From Pseudomonadota bacterium (GTDB lineage Bacteria > Pseudomonadota > Gammaproteobacteria > Steroidobacterales > Woeseiaceae): a stretch of 64,000 bases of DNA. Position numbers and translations under genes: made by a program. Positions 26,338 to 35,704 of the stretch are shown in pieces; position 1 is the stretch's first letter; every line of letters starts with the position of its first letter. Location of the stretch: NCBI GenBank assembly GCA_022574185.1, contig JACZSM010000001.1, positions 124,001 to 188,000 of the forward strand, given 5' to 3'. A model generated the notes under the pieces. It did no database searches. It was not told the origin of the DNA and worked only from the letters and a program-made list of their open reading frames with translations.

Positions 26338-27054
26338 TTACGCACTGCGAGTCCTGCCCCTGCGGAAATTCCATACGAGCATTCCGGCGAGAAGCGCGCC
26401 CATCGCGAACCACTGCAATGCGTAAGCAAAATGTTTCTCGGAACCCATTTCCTCAAGAACCCAGTGGCGGAGAAAGCCGTTGGCGTCCTGTGGGTCCATC
26501 AACAACACGAAAGGCTGGGTATCGTGGCCAATCGCGGTGGCAAGGTCGTCGAGGGTCGGATATACAGCGCGTTGCGGCCAAGGGCTGCCCGGCACAATGG
26601 CATCGCCCCGCCTGTGGCCGGCCTTGGGCAATGAGCCGGCCCGGCCCAGAACGGTTACGCGGTCCGTTGCGACGGCGATCCGCGGCGCATCAATAGTAGC
26701 GGCGGTTCGCTCAATCCAGCCACGATTGATCAGCAGCAGCGGCCGGTCGTCGCCGACAACAAGGGGCGTGAGCACGTAATGACCTGAACGATTGTTGAGA
26801 ATGATATTGCCGACCAGGAACTGGTGTTCACTGTCATAGAAACCCGTAGCTTTAAGACGCTGGTATGGCCGAATGTCCATACCGTCCGACCAGGAGCTGA
26901 ATCCGGTCTGGTCAGAAAACAAGTCTCGCTGGGCTCGTTTTTCGAGGCCACGGCTTATCTGCCACACACTCAGGCCGGCGAATTGCACAACAAGCACGGC
27001 GCCAATGACGAAAAGCAGCCATGACGGCAGAAACTTTTTAGCGGACAAAGTCAC
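26338..27054 (-). CDS. SURF1 family cytochrome oxidase assembly protein
   Basis: 238-residue inner-membrane protein with two helices, one at residues 11-30 and one near 210-230, flanking a periplasmic domain. The GLSVWQISRGLEKR stretch, LLINRGWIER near residue 109 and the HWVLEEMGSEKHFAYALQWFAMG C-terminus are SURF1 signatures. SURF1 helps insert heme A into cytochrome oxidase. It starts with GTG and lies directly upstream of ctaB, fitting heme O/A delivery, though coxBAC and ctaA are absent nearby. Confidence 0.92.
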   Translation of the reverse strand: MTLSAKKFLPSWLLFVIGAVLVVQFAGLSVWQISRGLEKRAQRDLFSDQTGFSSWSDGMDIRPYQRLKATGFYDSEHQFLVGNIILNNRSGHYVLTPLVVGDDRPLLLINRGWIERTAATIDAPRIAVATDRVTVLGRAGSLPKAGHRRGDAIVPGSPWPQRAVYPTLDDLATAIGHDTQPFVLLMDPQDANGFLRHWVLEEMGSEKHFAYALQWFAMGALLAGMLVWNFRRGRTRSA

Positions 27055-27120
27055 AATAGTCTGTTGGCGATCTCGTTCGAGAAAGTATGTTGAAAGGCAT
27101 AGTACTGGTTTTGCCTGCAG

Positions 27121-27990
27121 CTATCGGCGTCGCCCGATTTGTGCGGCGTCGATACGGATCTCTCCGCCGCCCTCGAACGACCCCGAGCCCCAGCAGTGAC
27201 CATACACGAGCTCGAGATCGAGGCTGATGATACCGTCGGATTTGGTCGCATTGAGCGCATCCATCATCGCCTGAAAGCGGTTTTTGCCAATCAGAGACTG
27301 ACGTCGGTGTCGCAAGCTGTTACGGCCGCCCATGGCGGTCAGATCCCGAAGCACGGCCGCCGCACTCTGGTAGGTTACAGTCAACCTGTCAACGTCCAGA
27401 ACCGGATCACGCAACCCGGCACGCACGGCTACATCACCTATATCGTGCATGTCGAGAAATCGATTTACATGCGGGCTTGGATCGAGCCCCTGCCAGGCAT
27501 TACGCAGTTCGAGCAGACTGTCGGGTCCGAGCGTTGCGAACAGAAATACGCCGTCTTTTCTGAGAACCCGAGCAACCTCGCGGAACAAAGCTGCCGGCTC
27601 ATCGATCCACGGCAGCAGCATGTTGGAATAGATAAGGTCGACGCTGTGGTCCGCAAGTGGCACCGTGGTGGCATCCGCCTGTATGGCGGAGGTCTTCGTG
27701 AACCGGGAACGTTTTTTGTTCGCTTGCTCGAGCATCCGCAGCGACAAGTCGATAGCAATGATTCGCGCACGACGAAACCGCTTTGTGAGCGGGCGACAGG
27801 CAGAACCGGTTGCACAACCCAGATCAACGATGATTCGGGCGTCGATCGTCATTGGATCGAGTCGTGCGAGCAGACTGTCGCGCGCCACAGCATGGACGAA
27901 GTCAACATCGTCGAATTGAGCCGCAGCCCGATCGAAACGTCGGCGCACATCCGTGGTCCGCAACGCTGCATTGTTATCAGCAAGATTCAT
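27121..27990 (-). CDS. bioC: Malonyl-ACP O-methyltransferase BioC
   Basis: 289-residue SAM-dependent methyltransferase that methylates malonyl-ACP to start biotin synthesis. It has the N-terminal VRRRFDRAAAQFD motif, SAM motif I DLGCATGSA near residue 58, and the SNMLLPWIDEP region typical of BioC near 120. ATG 27990 gives the standard N-terminus; the upstream frame overlaps the divergent comF region. Other bio genes are absent. The bioC/comF pairing is common in gammaproteobacteria. Confidence 0.9.
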   Translation of the reverse strand: MNLADNNAALRTTDVRRRFDRAAAQFDDVDFVHAVARDSLLARLDPMTIDARIIVDLGCATGSACRPLTKRFRRARIIAIDLSLRMLEQANKKRSRFTKTSAIQADATTVPLADHSVDLIYSNMLLPWIDEPAALFREVARVLRKDGVFLFATLGPDSLLELRNAWQGLDPSPHVNRFLDMHDIGDVAVRAGLRDPVLDVDRLTVTYQSAAAVLRDLTAMGGRNSLRHRRQSLIGKNRFQAMMDALNATKSDGIISLDLELVYGHCWGSGSFEGGGEIRIDAAQIGRRR

Positions 27991-28073
27991 CGCGATTACG
28001 TTACCAGTTTTGTCTGCGAATCGCGCCAAATTGGGAGGTGCACAAGGGCTGCCATGGCGGAGATAATCACTCG

Positions 28074-28811
28074 ATGCGCTGGCACCAACTATCGGGCAAA
28101 TGTGTAGCTTCAGCGATGGCCCTCGGCAGGGCATTCGATGCGGCGATTATGCCGCGGCGTTGTGTGTTCTGCGGTACAGCGTGCGAGCCCGGCGAGGTGT
28201 ACTGCTGCTGCGGTTGTGCGGCCGAGCTGCCCTGGATCGAGAATCGCTGTGCACGATGCGCGATACCGGTAGCAACATCTCTGCGTGACGGCGTGGACTG
28301 TGCAGACTGCCAGCGGCGCCCACCACCATTTATTGCTGCCGCGACACCGCTGCGTTACACATTTCCCATTGATGCGGCGATCAAGGCGATGAAATTTCGG
28401 CGTCGACTCTACTATGTGCCGGCATTCAGCCCGATGCTCATGGAGACAATGGCGCGTCTGCCCAAAGATGTTGACGCATTATTGGCCGTGCCGCTGCATT
28501 GGAGACGGCATGCGACACGTGGATTCAACCAGGCGGTCGAGCTCTGCAAGCCATTGCAGAAACTGACGGGGCTGCCGATGCTTGCCAACGTAAAGAGAAT
28601 TCGATCGACTCCCTACCAATCAGGTCTCGATGCGGACGAACGCCGGCGCAATTTGCGCGCGGCGTTCGCGATACAAGGTAGCGTGATCGCGCGGCACGTG
28701 CTGATCGTCGACGATGTGATTACGACGGGAGAAACCTGTCGGCAGCTTGCAAATGTCGTGCTGGCAGCTGGCGCGCAAAAAGTCAGTGTTCTTGCAATTG
28801 CCCGGGCGTAG
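28074..28811 (+). CDS. comF: ComF family phosphoribosyltransferase-like protein
   Basis: 245-residue cytoplasmic protein of the ComF/GntX family, implicated in DNA uptake and nucleic-acid metabolism. An N-terminal zinc-ribbon-like region has four paired cysteines (CVFCG, CCCGC, CARC, CADC). The C-terminal phosphoribosyltransferase domain ends with the PRPP motif VLIVDDVITTGET near residue 208. ATG 28074 follows GGAG at 28059. It is divergent from bioC, and its TAG stop is the first three bases of a long inverted repeat shared with ubiA. Confidence 0.92.
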   Translation: MRWHQLSGKCVASAMALGRAFDAAIMPRRCVFCGTACEPGEVYCCCGCAAELPWIENRCARCAIPVATSLRDGVDCADCQRRPPPFIAAATPLRYTFPIDAAIKAMKFRRRLYYVPAFSPMLMETMARLPKDVDALLAVPLHWRRHATRGFNQAVELCKPLQKLTGLPMLANVKRIRSTPYQSGLDADERRRNLRAAFAIQGSVIARHVLIVDDVITTGETCRQLANVVLAAGAQKVSVLAIARA

Positions 28812-28853
28812 GAGTCTGCGCAGTAGGAATACTATCTACCGCGCAGACTCCTA
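28809..28853. terminator. Bidirectional hairpin whose ends are the stop codons of comF and ubiA
   Basis: TAGGAGTCTGCGC (28809-28821) and GCGCAGACTCCTA (28841-28853) are a perfect 13-bp inverted repeat, with an inner GTAG/CTAC pairing. The outer TAG on each strand is the stop codon of each convergent gene. No T-run follows, so termination strength is uncertain. It is a diverged member of the TAGGAG repeats. Confidence 0.7.
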
Positions 28854-29750
28854 GACGGGATTGAACGCGTAGTGCAACACGATGCCAATAAAAATGACGA
28901 GGCCGATAATGTGATTGTGCAAGAATGCGGCGAAACAACCGGCGGGCTGTCGATCACGGGCGAGCCACTGATGGTAGGCCATAAGGCCACCGGCAATGGC
29001 GACTGAAGCGTAATACCAAAATCCGAGGTCGGCATGCATTCCGACAAATAACAGTGCGGCGAGCATCAGGACCTGTAGCCCGGCGATCACGAACAGATCG
29101 ACATCACCGAAAAGCAGGGCCGTCGATTTGACGCCAAGCTTTCTGTCATCCTCGCGATCGACCATGGCATAGAACGTGTCATAAATAACAGCCCAGATCA
29201 GAGCCGTACCGAAGACAAGCCACGCTAACTGCGACGTCTTGCCGGTCTGCGCAGCAAATACCATCGGTACTGCCCATCCGAACGCTGCACCGAGTACAAA
29301 TTGAGGAATCGAAATGTGGCGTTTGATAAACGGATAAGCGACCGTGAGTGCGGCCGCAACAATAGCGAGTAACTGCGCAGGCCGGTTCAACAAGGTGGCG
29401 AGCCCGATCGCGATCAAGGCCAGCGCAATGAAAAGAATGAGTGCTTCGCTTGGGGCAACAGCGCCCGACGCAATTGGGCGACTGCGAGTCCGTTCAACGT
29501 AGGGATCTATATCGCGATCAACGTAGTCGTTGAAGACACACCCAGCTGAACGCATTACGAATACGCCTAGCACGAATACGACAAACCAATCCTGGTTCGG
29601 GTGACCTTCTCCTGCCAGCCACAATGCCCATAATGTAGGCCACAGCAGCAACCAGATGCCGATGGGTCGGTCGATGCGCATGAGCTTGCCGTAATTGCGC
29701 AACTGGCTGATAACGCCACGAGGCAGCAATCTGGAAATGACCGCTTTCAT
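28851..29750 (-). CDS. ubiA: 4-hydroxybenzoate polyprenyltransferase
   Basis: 299-residue membrane prenyltransferase of ubiquinone synthesis, attaching the polyprenyl chain to 4-hydroxybenzoate. The first Asp-rich motif NDYVDRDIDPYVERTRSRP is near residue 74 and the second, YDTFYAMVDREDD, near 190. About nine helices are visible. It follows recG on the same strand, separated by 52 bases, and ends in the hairpin shared with comF. Confidence 0.95.
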   Translation of the reverse strand: MKAVISRLLPRGVISQLRNYGKLMRIDRPIGIWLLLWPTLWALWLAGEGHPNQDWFVVFVLGVFVMRSAGCVFNDYVDRDIDPYVERTRSRPIASGAVAPSEALILFIALALIAIGLATLLNRPAQLLAIVAAALTVAYPFIKRHISIPQFVLGAAFGWAVPMVFAAQTGKTSQLAWLVFGTALIWAVIYDTFYAMVDREDDRKLGVKSTALLFGDVDLFVIAGLQVLMLAALLFVGMHADLGFWYYASVAIAGGLMAYHQWLARDRQPAGCFAAFLHNHIIGLVIFIGIVLHYAFNPV

Positions 29751-29802
29751 GCGTCTAAAATTACCAGAACTCGGCCACTCATGTGGGAGCGCCTGCGACT
29801 TG

Positions 29803-31887
29803 CTATACCTTACCGTAGCGATCGGTATCGCCGAGCCAGCGCCGAACTATCGCTGTCGCGCGATCAGGAGAGCGACGGATCACCTCAGCAGCGACCTGGA
29901 CCTGTGGCATGAGGTCGGCGTCCCGAACAAGGTCGGCGATACGGTAGTCGGGCAGGCCGGTTTGTCGCGTACCGAGCAACTCTCCCGGACCGCGCAGCTC
30001 AAGATCACGCTGTGCGACCACAAAACCGTCGGTGGTGTCTCTGAGCACGGCAAGACGGGTTTTTGCTAACTGCCCAAGCGGCGGCTTGTACATCAGTACG
30101 CAATGACTCTGGGTCTTGCCGCGACCAACACGGCCGCGTAACTGGTGCAGCTGGGCAAGACCCATGCGTTCAGCGTTCTCGATGATCATCAGACTGGCAT
30201 TGGGCACGTCTACACCCACCTCGACAACCGTTGTAGCAACCAGCAACTGTATCTGCCCTTCCTTGAACGCCTGCATACCGCGCTCTTTTTCGACTGCACG
30301 CATACGCCCATGCACAAGTCCGACTCGAATTTCGGGCAAAGCGCGGGTCAGCATGTCGTAACTGGTTTCCGCAGCCTCGAAGTCGAGCACTTGGGATTCT
30401 CCTATCAACGGGCAGACCCAGTAGGCCTGCTTGCCTGCGAGACACGCTGATCGAACCCGATCGATGACTTCGTCGCGGCGGGTTTCGGGGAGTGCGATGG
30501 TTGCGACGGGCCGCCGACCCGGCGGTAGTTCATCGATGATCGACGTGTCGAGGTCGGCATAGGCGGCCATCGCGAGAGTGCGCGGGATCGGCGTTGCAGT
30601 CATAACGATCTGATGGGGATAACCGTGGTCGGAGACGCCCTTCTCGCGCAGTGCCATACGCTGATGGACGCCAAAGCGGTGCTGCTCGTCAATGACAACC
30701 AGCGCCAGGTTGTGAAAAGTGACGCCTTCCTGAAACAGTGCGTGGGTACCTATCACCAGCTTCGCACTGCCATCGGCGATGGATGTTAGCGCATCGCGTC
30801 GTGCGATCGTGCGTTGACTTCCGCTTAGCCAGGCAGGCTCGATGCCCATCGGGGCGAACCACTCAGCGAAACTTCGCCAGTGCTGTTCGGCCAGTAATTC
30901 TGTCGGCGCCATGATTGCGGCCTGAACACCAGAGGCGATCGCGTTGAGACAAGCGATTGCGGCCACAACGGTTTTTCCTGAACCAACGTCGCCCTGAATC
31001 AGCCGCATCATTGGATGCGGCTGTGCCATGTCGTCGAGTAATTCGGCAATGACTCTTTGTTGTGCCTTCGTGAGTTCGAAAGGCAGTTGGGCAATGAAAC
31101 GGGCAATCTGCTTCTCACCACCACGTATCGACTGTGCAGGTTGGAGGCGTGCCTGTGAACGAAGCTCTAGCAGGCTCAGATAATGTGCAAGCAATTCTTC
31201 GAAGGCCAGGCGTAGCTGACACGGATGCTTACCCTCGAGCATACGTGTGACGTCAGCATCAGCTGGAGGTCGGTGCAAGTACAGGATGGCTTCAGCCAGG
31301 GGTGGTAAATCAAGCGTCTCACGGACGTCTGGCGGCAGAAGCTCGGCGGGCGGAGAATCGCGCATCATAAGCAGCGCCTGATCGGTCAGGCTGCGTAGCC
31401 GCCCTTGCTGGATGCCCTCGGTTGCCGGATAAATCGGCGTCAGCGTCGCATCGATCGCTGAGTCCTGATCCTCCCGGAGCAGGCGATACTCCGGATGGAT
31501 CATCTCGATACCCACAGAGCCTTTGCGCGCTTCGCCGAAACAGGTGAGTCGTACACCGATTTGAAACTGTGCCTGCTGCTGACGGGAAAAGTGAAAAAAG
31601 CGCAGCGTGAGCTGGCCGCTGCCGTCGCCGATTCTTACGAGCAAATTACGGCGTCCACGATAAACAACTTCGGCAAGCAGCACTTCACCCGTGACGAGAC
31701 AACGGCAACCAGGCTCGAGCGCGCCTAGTTTGACGAGTTGTGTACGGTCTTCGTATCTGAGCGGTAACAGGAACAGCAGGTCGTCGACACGAAACAATCC
31801 GAGTCGCTCGAGTTTCCTGGCGAGCGCGGGGCCGACACCTCTGAGCACTGTCAAAGGCGACGTTGGGCCTGCTTGCTCGTGCGACAC
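29803..31887 (-). CDS. recG: ATP-dependent DNA helicase RecG
   Basis: 694-residue branch-migration helicase for stalled forks and recombination intermediates. An N-terminal wedge/OB domain is followed by helicase motifs: Walker A GDVGSGKTVVA near residue 295, DEQHRFG near 397 and GRVGRG near 590. The TRG-type ending is normal. The GTG start gives the usual LRGVGPALARKLERLG opening. It lies 52 bases downstream of ridA in the conserved gmk-rpoZ-spoT-recG block. Confidence 0.96.
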   Translation of the reverse strand: MSHEQAGPTSPLTVLRGVGPALARKLERLGLFRVDDLLFLLPLRYEDRTQLVKLGALEPGCRCLVTGEVLLAEVVYRGRRNLLVRIGDGSGQLTLRFFHFSRQQQAQFQIGVRLTCFGEARKGSVGIEMIHPEYRLLREDQDSAIDATLTPIYPATEGIQQGRLRSLTDQALLMMRDSPPAELLPPDVRETLDLPPLAEAILYLHRPPADADVTRMLEGKHPCQLRLAFEELLAHYLSLLELRSQARLQPAQSIRGGEKQIARFIAQLPFELTKAQQRVIAELLDDMAQPHPMMRLIQGDVGSGKTVVAAIACLNAIASGVQAAIMAPTELLAEQHWRSFAEWFAPMGIEPAWLSGSQRTIARRDALTSIADGSAKLVIGTHALFQEGVTFHNLALVVIDEQHRFGVHQRMALREKGVSDHGYPHQIVMTATPIPRTLAMAAYADLDTSIIDELPPGRRPVATIALPETRRDEVIDRVRSACLAGKQAYWVCPLIGESQVLDFEAAETSYDMLTRALPEIRVGLVHGRMRAVEKERGMQAFKEGQIQLLVATTVVEVGVDVPNASLMIIENAERMGLAQLHQLRGRVGRGKTQSHCVLMYKPPLGQLAKTRLAVLRDTTDGFVVAQRDLELRGPGELLGTRQTGLPDYRIADLVRDADLMPQVQVAAEVIRRSPDRATAIVRRWLGDTDRYGKV

Positions 31888-31910
31888 GGTAAATACTGGG
31901 TCCTGTTGGA

Positions 31911-31943
31911 GAGCCGATCAAGCCCGTCGAATGCGGCTCCTAC
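31911..31943 (-). repeat. REP-like element at the ridA stop
   Basis: On the minus strand, GTAGGAGCCG ... CGGCTC forms a GAGCCG/CGGCTC stem. The TAG at 31940-31942 is the ridA stop codon. It lies in the ridA-recG gap. Confidence 0.55.
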
Positions 31944-32323
31944 GACAGGGCCAGTATGGCATCCGCTTCGACATCGGCGCCCTTCGGCAGTGCAGCGACT
32001 TGGACTGCAGCACGTGCCGGGTACGGCTGATCGAAGTAATCTTCCATGACACTGTTGATGGTTGCGAAATCGTTCAGGTCGGTGAGGAAGATTGTTAGTT
32101 TGACGATCTGGTTGAGTTCGCCTCCGGCAGCCGCGGTGACCGCCTTGAGATTGTCGAAGACGCGGCGCGCCCGGGCTTCGAAGTCACCTGCGACGAATTC
32201 CATCGTATCAGGATCAAGCGCGATCTGACCCGACAGGAATACGAGGTCACCGGACCTGATGGCCTGCGAATAGGTGCCAATTGCGGCAGGCGCGCCGTCG
32301 CTGAGAATTGCTTGCTTGCTCAT
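31940..32323 (-). CDS. ridA: RidA family reactive intermediate/imine deaminase
   Basis: 127-residue trimeric YjgF/YER057c/UK114 family protein that hydrolyses reactive 2-aminoacrylate-type imines. The signature [19 protein letters not shown] near residue 100 includes the substrate-binding arginine (Arg103 by my count). [20 protein letters not shown] near residue 17 is also typical. It lies between spoT and recG, a known gammaproteobacterial arrangement. Its stop is embedded in a TAGGAG repeat. Confidence 0.94.
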   Translation of the reverse strand: MSKQAILSDGAPAAIGTYSQAIRSGDLVFLSGQIALDPDTMEFVAGDFEARARRVFDNLKAVTAAAGGELNQIVKLTIFLTDLNDFATINSVMEDYFDQPYPARAAVQVAALPKGADVEADAILALS

Positions 32324-32377
32324 TGATGGTCCTGTTTGTTAGTAGTGTTTCGTCAAGGTGATATTGATGTGTTGCGG

Positions 32378-34534
32378 CTACGCGCAGTCGCGCGATATAC
32401 GCAGGACGTTTGACATGTTGCGGACACTGCGCATGATTTTGGCGAGATGGTCTCGATCTCTGACCTGAAGCAGAAAAGACAGCACGTAGCAGTCCTCATG
32501 GCGGCCCAGGACTGAAACCTGCTCAATGTTCGAGTCGCTGTCTGCAATTGTTGCGGCCACTTCGGCAAGCACGCCGGGCTTGTTTTGCGTGTCGACCTGT
32601 ATCTGGCTCGAAAATTCGAGGTCGACATTTTCTTCCCAGCTTACCGATATCCATTTCTCGGGCTGTTTGCGAAACGTTGCCAGGTTGCCGCAGTTGTTGC
32701 GGTGAATAACGATGCCGCGGCCGGAGCTGAAATAGCCCATGACCTCGTCACCCGGAATCGGAAGACAGCACCTTGCGTAGCTGACGACCATGCCCTCGGT
32801 GCCGGCGATAACCAGGCTTGCAGTACTCGGCTCGCTCTCGCCGTCTTCATTGACGCCGAGCAGAAACCGGGCAGTCAGTGGCGCAAGCCGTTCACCGAGG
32901 CCAATGCGTTCGAAGAGCTCCGTAACGTCCGAATTGCCGAGTTCTTCGATCGCAGCCTTCATGCGCACCTTGCCAACTTTGCGCAGCGACGAACCGAGAT
33001 CCTTGAGCGACTGATCGAGTAAGCGCTTGCCGAGATCAGCCGATTCGCTGCTGCGCATCGTCTTCATGTGGTGACGAATCGCAGTTCGCGCTTTAGCAGT
33101 GCGTACAAACGTCAGCCAGTTCGGGTTTGGCTTGGCTCCACGGCGTGTAACGATCTCAACGGACTGGCCATTTTGCAGCTGTGAGCGCAGCGGCACGAGA
33201 TTGCGATCGACTTTGGCGGCAACGCAGCGGTTGCCGATGTCCGTATGCACGGCGTACGCGAAATCAACCGTGGTTGCGCCTTTCGGCAACGGCATGATGT
33301 CGCCATTGGGCGTAAATACGTAAATCTTGTCAGGAAACAAGTCGACTTTGACGCTTTCGAGAAACTCCTCGGGCGTCTCTGTGCGCTGCAGCTCAGACAG
33401 GTTTGCGAGCCAGTCTCGTGCACGCCTTTGTGGTGTGGCATCGGACTTGTCTTCCGCCTTGTACTGCCAGTGTGACGCGACGCCTGATTCAGCAACGCGA
33501 TCCATGTTACGGGTGCGAATCTGAACTTCGAGTGGCTGCCCTTTAGGGCCGAACAACGTCGTGTGCAGCGATTGATAGCCATTAATGCGAGGAATTGCCA
33601 CATAGTCTTTGAATCGACCCGGCATCGGCTTGTACAGACCGTGCACGATACCGAGCACCTGGTAGCAAGTGCTGACGTCATCGACGATGATACGAAAACC
33701 GAAGACGTCAACGACGTCCGCGAGTGTTCGCCTTTTCTCTGCCATTTTTTTGTAAATACTGTAGAGATGTTTCTCACGACCAATGAGTTCGGCCTCGATA
33801 CCTTCCGCGGCCAGCGCCGCTTCGAGTTCTTCTGAAACGCGTTTTACCATTTGTCGCTGGCTTCCGCGGCTCCTTCGCAGTGCTTTTTCGAGGACCCGGT
33901 AACGGAACGGATGCAAATAGCGGAAGCCAAGATCCTCAAGCTCTACCTTGAAACGATTGATGCCGAGACGATTGGCGATCGGCGCATAAACATCGAGGGT
34001 TTCACGTGCGATTCGTGTCTTCTTGTCTGCTGGCAACGCGTCGAGTGTCTGCATGTTGTGGAGTCGATCAGCGAGCTTTACGAGGATGACGCGGATGTCT
34101 TCGATCATCGCCAGCATCATTTTGCGAAAGCTTTCCGCCTGCGCCTCGGCACGGCTATGAAATTGAATCTGATCAAGTTTGCTGACGCCGTCGACAAGCT
34201 GGGCTACCTCGGTGCCGAACTGGTCCTCGATATCAGCGATTGACGCAGAGGTGTCCTCGACGACATCGTGCAGAATCGCAGCCGAGATAGCCTGAGAATC
34301 GAGACGCATGTCCGCAAGTTCCTGGGCGACAGCGACCGGGTGCGATATGTACGGTTCGCCTGACATGCGAGTTTGGCCGTCGTGGGCTGCGGCGCCGAAA
34401 TCATAGGCCCGCATGATGGCTTCGATTTGCTCGCTCTGAAGATAGGTTTCAAGCGTTTCGATCAGGCGCCGCAAACCGTGGTCACGCTTTGGCGCGCCCG
34501 GAAGTTTGGCGAGCAATGTCACGGCATAGTCCAT
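32378..34534 (-). CDS. spoT: Bifunctional (p)ppGpp synthetase/hydrolase
   Basis: 718-residue stringent-response enzyme. Domains in order: HD hydrolase (about residues 25-180, with HDVVEDT), synthetase (about 240-350, with FGFRIIVDDV and GRFKDYVAIPRINGYQSLHT), TGS (about 395-455), helical region, and ACT (about 640-718). The intact HDxxED hydrolase motif and the RFKD (RxKD) synthetase motif argue for a bifunctional SpoT/Rel rather than monofunctional RelA. ATG 34534 gives the family start and avoids overlap with rpoZ. The gene follows rpoZ by 79 bases. Confidence 0.95.
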   Translation of the reverse strand: MDYAVTLLAKLPGAPKRDHGLRRLIETLETYLQSEQIEAIMRAYDFGAAAHDGQTRMSGEPYISHPVAVAQELADMRLDSQAISAAILHDVVEDTSASIADIEDQFGTEVAQLVDGVSKLDQIQFHSRAEAQAESFRKMMLAMIEDIRVILVKLADRLHNMQTLDALPADKKTRIARETLDVYAPIANRLGINRFKVELEDLGFRYLHPFRYRVLEKALRRSRGSQRQMVKRVSEELEAALAAEGIEAELIGREKHLYSIYKKMAEKRRTLADVVDVFGFRIIVDDVSTCYQVLGIVHGLYKPMPGRFKDYVAIPRINGYQSLHTTLFGPKGQPLEVQIRTRNMDRVAESGVASHWQYKAEDKSDATPQRRARDWLANLSELQRTETPEEFLESVKVDLFPDKIYVFTPNGDIMPLPKGATTVDFAYAVHTDIGNRCVAAKVDRNLVPLRSQLQNGQSVEIVTRRGAKPNPNWLTFVRTAKARTAIRHHMKTMRSSESADLGKRLLDQSLKDLGSSLRKVGKVRMKAAIEELGNSDVTELFERIGLGERLAPLTARFLLGVNEDGESEPSTASLVIAGTEGMVVSYARCCLPIPGDEVMGYFSSGRGIVIHRNNCGNLATFRKQPEKWISVSWEENVDLEFSSQIQVDTQNKPGVLAEVAATIADSDSNIEQVSVLGRHEDCYVLSFLLQVRDRDHLAKIMRSVRNMSNVLRISRDCA

Positions 34535-34613
34535 GCCCAGATCATACCCCGCGTTGCCGGGAATGTGTCGTGGTCTGGGGACAGGCAGGACCCCGGTCGG
34601 GCTGGTGGAGCGA

Positions 34614-34895
34614 TCAGTCGCCGATGGATATACCGCGTACCGGCAGTATCTCGTCGCTTGCCTCGGGCGGCATGAATTCATCGATATTGGGCTGATCGAT
34701 CTCATCGAGTATGGCCGGTGTAACATGGCCCGCGGCAATTTCGCGCAGTGCGACGACGGTTGACTTGTCGTTTTTGACGTCAACCATTGGCTCCGCACCG
34801 TGAGCGAGGCGACGAGCCCGTTTGGCGGCGACACGCACAAGCTCAAAGATATTGCCGATGTTTTCCAGGCAGTCCTCGACCGTAATTCTGGCCAT
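34614..34895 (-). CDS. rpoZ: DNA-directed RNA polymerase omega subunit
   Basis: 93-residue omega subunit that chaperones beta-prime and contributes to the ppGpp site. [20 protein letters not shown] at the start and ARRLAHGA...[12 protein letters not shown] are diagnostic. It lies between gmk and spoT as in most gammaproteobacteria. A gap of 180 bases separates it from gmk, with a terminator-like hairpin, so it probably has its own promoter. Confidence 0.96.
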   Translation of the reverse strand: MARITVEDCLENIGNIFELVRVAAKRARRLAHGAEPMVDVKNDKSTVVALREIAAGHVTPAILDEIDQPNIDEFMPPEASDEILPVRGISIGD

Positions 34896-35010
34896 TTACA
34901 CAATCCCCACTGTCAGTCTCCGGGCGCCAATTATTAGGCTTGCGGAGGCCTTTATTCAAAGAGAGCAGCACCATACAGGCTTGCCCCGGTGCTTGGCCAG
35001 CCTTTATTCC

Positions 35011-35077
35011 AAAAAGTTATCAGAACCCATCCCGCAGAGCCCGCTTCGCGGCCATGAGGGTTGATGAGATGGGTTCT
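35011..35077 (-). terminator. Terminator-like hairpin downstream of gmk
   Basis: On the minus strand, AGAACCCATC and GATGGGTTCT (35068-35077 and 35022-35031) close a stem-loop with an inner CCGC/GCGG pairing, followed by GATAACTTTTT. The outer arm overlaps the gmk stop codon. Two copies of GCCTTTATTC (near 34948 and 35000) lie just beyond. Confidence 0.55.
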
Positions 35078-35702
35078 AGCCGATAATTTCAGCCACGATG
35101 GCGTGCAGCGTCTCATTTCCGCTTGCCAGCGCCGCACCAGCGCCGGCCAGTATGGCTTCGAGGTCAGCGATGGCCCGGCCGAGGTCGTCGTTGATGACAA
35201 CAAAGGCGAATTCGCCCCAATGCGACATATCGCCGAGGGCATCGCGAAGTCGACGCTCGATCACCTCGTCGCTATCGGTGCGGCGATCACGCAGGCGCCT
35301 CTCGAGTTCGGCCAGCGACGGCGGGAGAATAAAAATCGTGATGCACTCGGGCATCGAATCGCGCACCTGTTGGGCGCCCTGCCAGTCGATTTCGAGAATG
35401 ACGTGATGACCATTGCTCAAGTACTGCTCAACCTGTGTGCGACTGGTGCCATAGAGATTGTCGAATACAGTTGCGGATTCGAGTAGTTCGCCCCGTTCAC
35501 GCAGTGCTTCAAATTCACTTTTTTCAACGAACAGGTAGTCGACGCCGCCGACCTCGTTGCTACGTTTGGTTCGAGTCGTATAGGAGATCGGGAACCGCAG
35601 CTCTGGACTGCGGTCTACGAGCTTCTTGACGAGTGTCGTTTTGCCGGCCCCCGAGGGTGCCGCGATAACGAACAGCTTCGGGCGCGGTGCTTGCATTGTC
35701 AT
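35076..35702 (-). CDS. gmk: Guanylate kinase
   Basis: 208-residue nucleotide kinase converting GMP to GDP. The P-loop is APSGAGKTTLV near residue 14, with the GMP-binding SYTTRTKRSNEVGGVDY region near residue 38. ATG 35702 is taken as start, overlapping the yicC TAG region; GTG 35705 and ATG 35696 are alternatives. The order yicC-gmk-rpoZ-spoT is conserved in many gammaproteobacteria. Confidence 0.95.
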   Translation of the reverse strand: MTMQAPRPKLFVIAAPSGAGKTTLVKKLVDRSPELRFPISYTTRTKRSNEVGGVDYLFVEKSEFEALRERGELLESATVFDNLYGTSRTQVEQYLSNGHHVILEIDWQGAQQVRDSMPECITIFILPPSLAELERRLRDRRTDSDEVIERRLRDALGDMSHWGEFAFVVINDDLGRAIADLEAILAGAGAALASGNETLHAIVAEIIG

Positions 35703-35704
35703 CA

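Noticed and set aside
27139-28107. 322-codon plus-strand open frame opposite bioC
   Set aside because: Antisense shadow of bioC, which has clear family motifs.
34535-34903. N-terminal extension of the spoT frame to 34903
   Set aside because: It covers rpoZ in another frame; the SpoT N-terminus begins naturally at ATG 34534.
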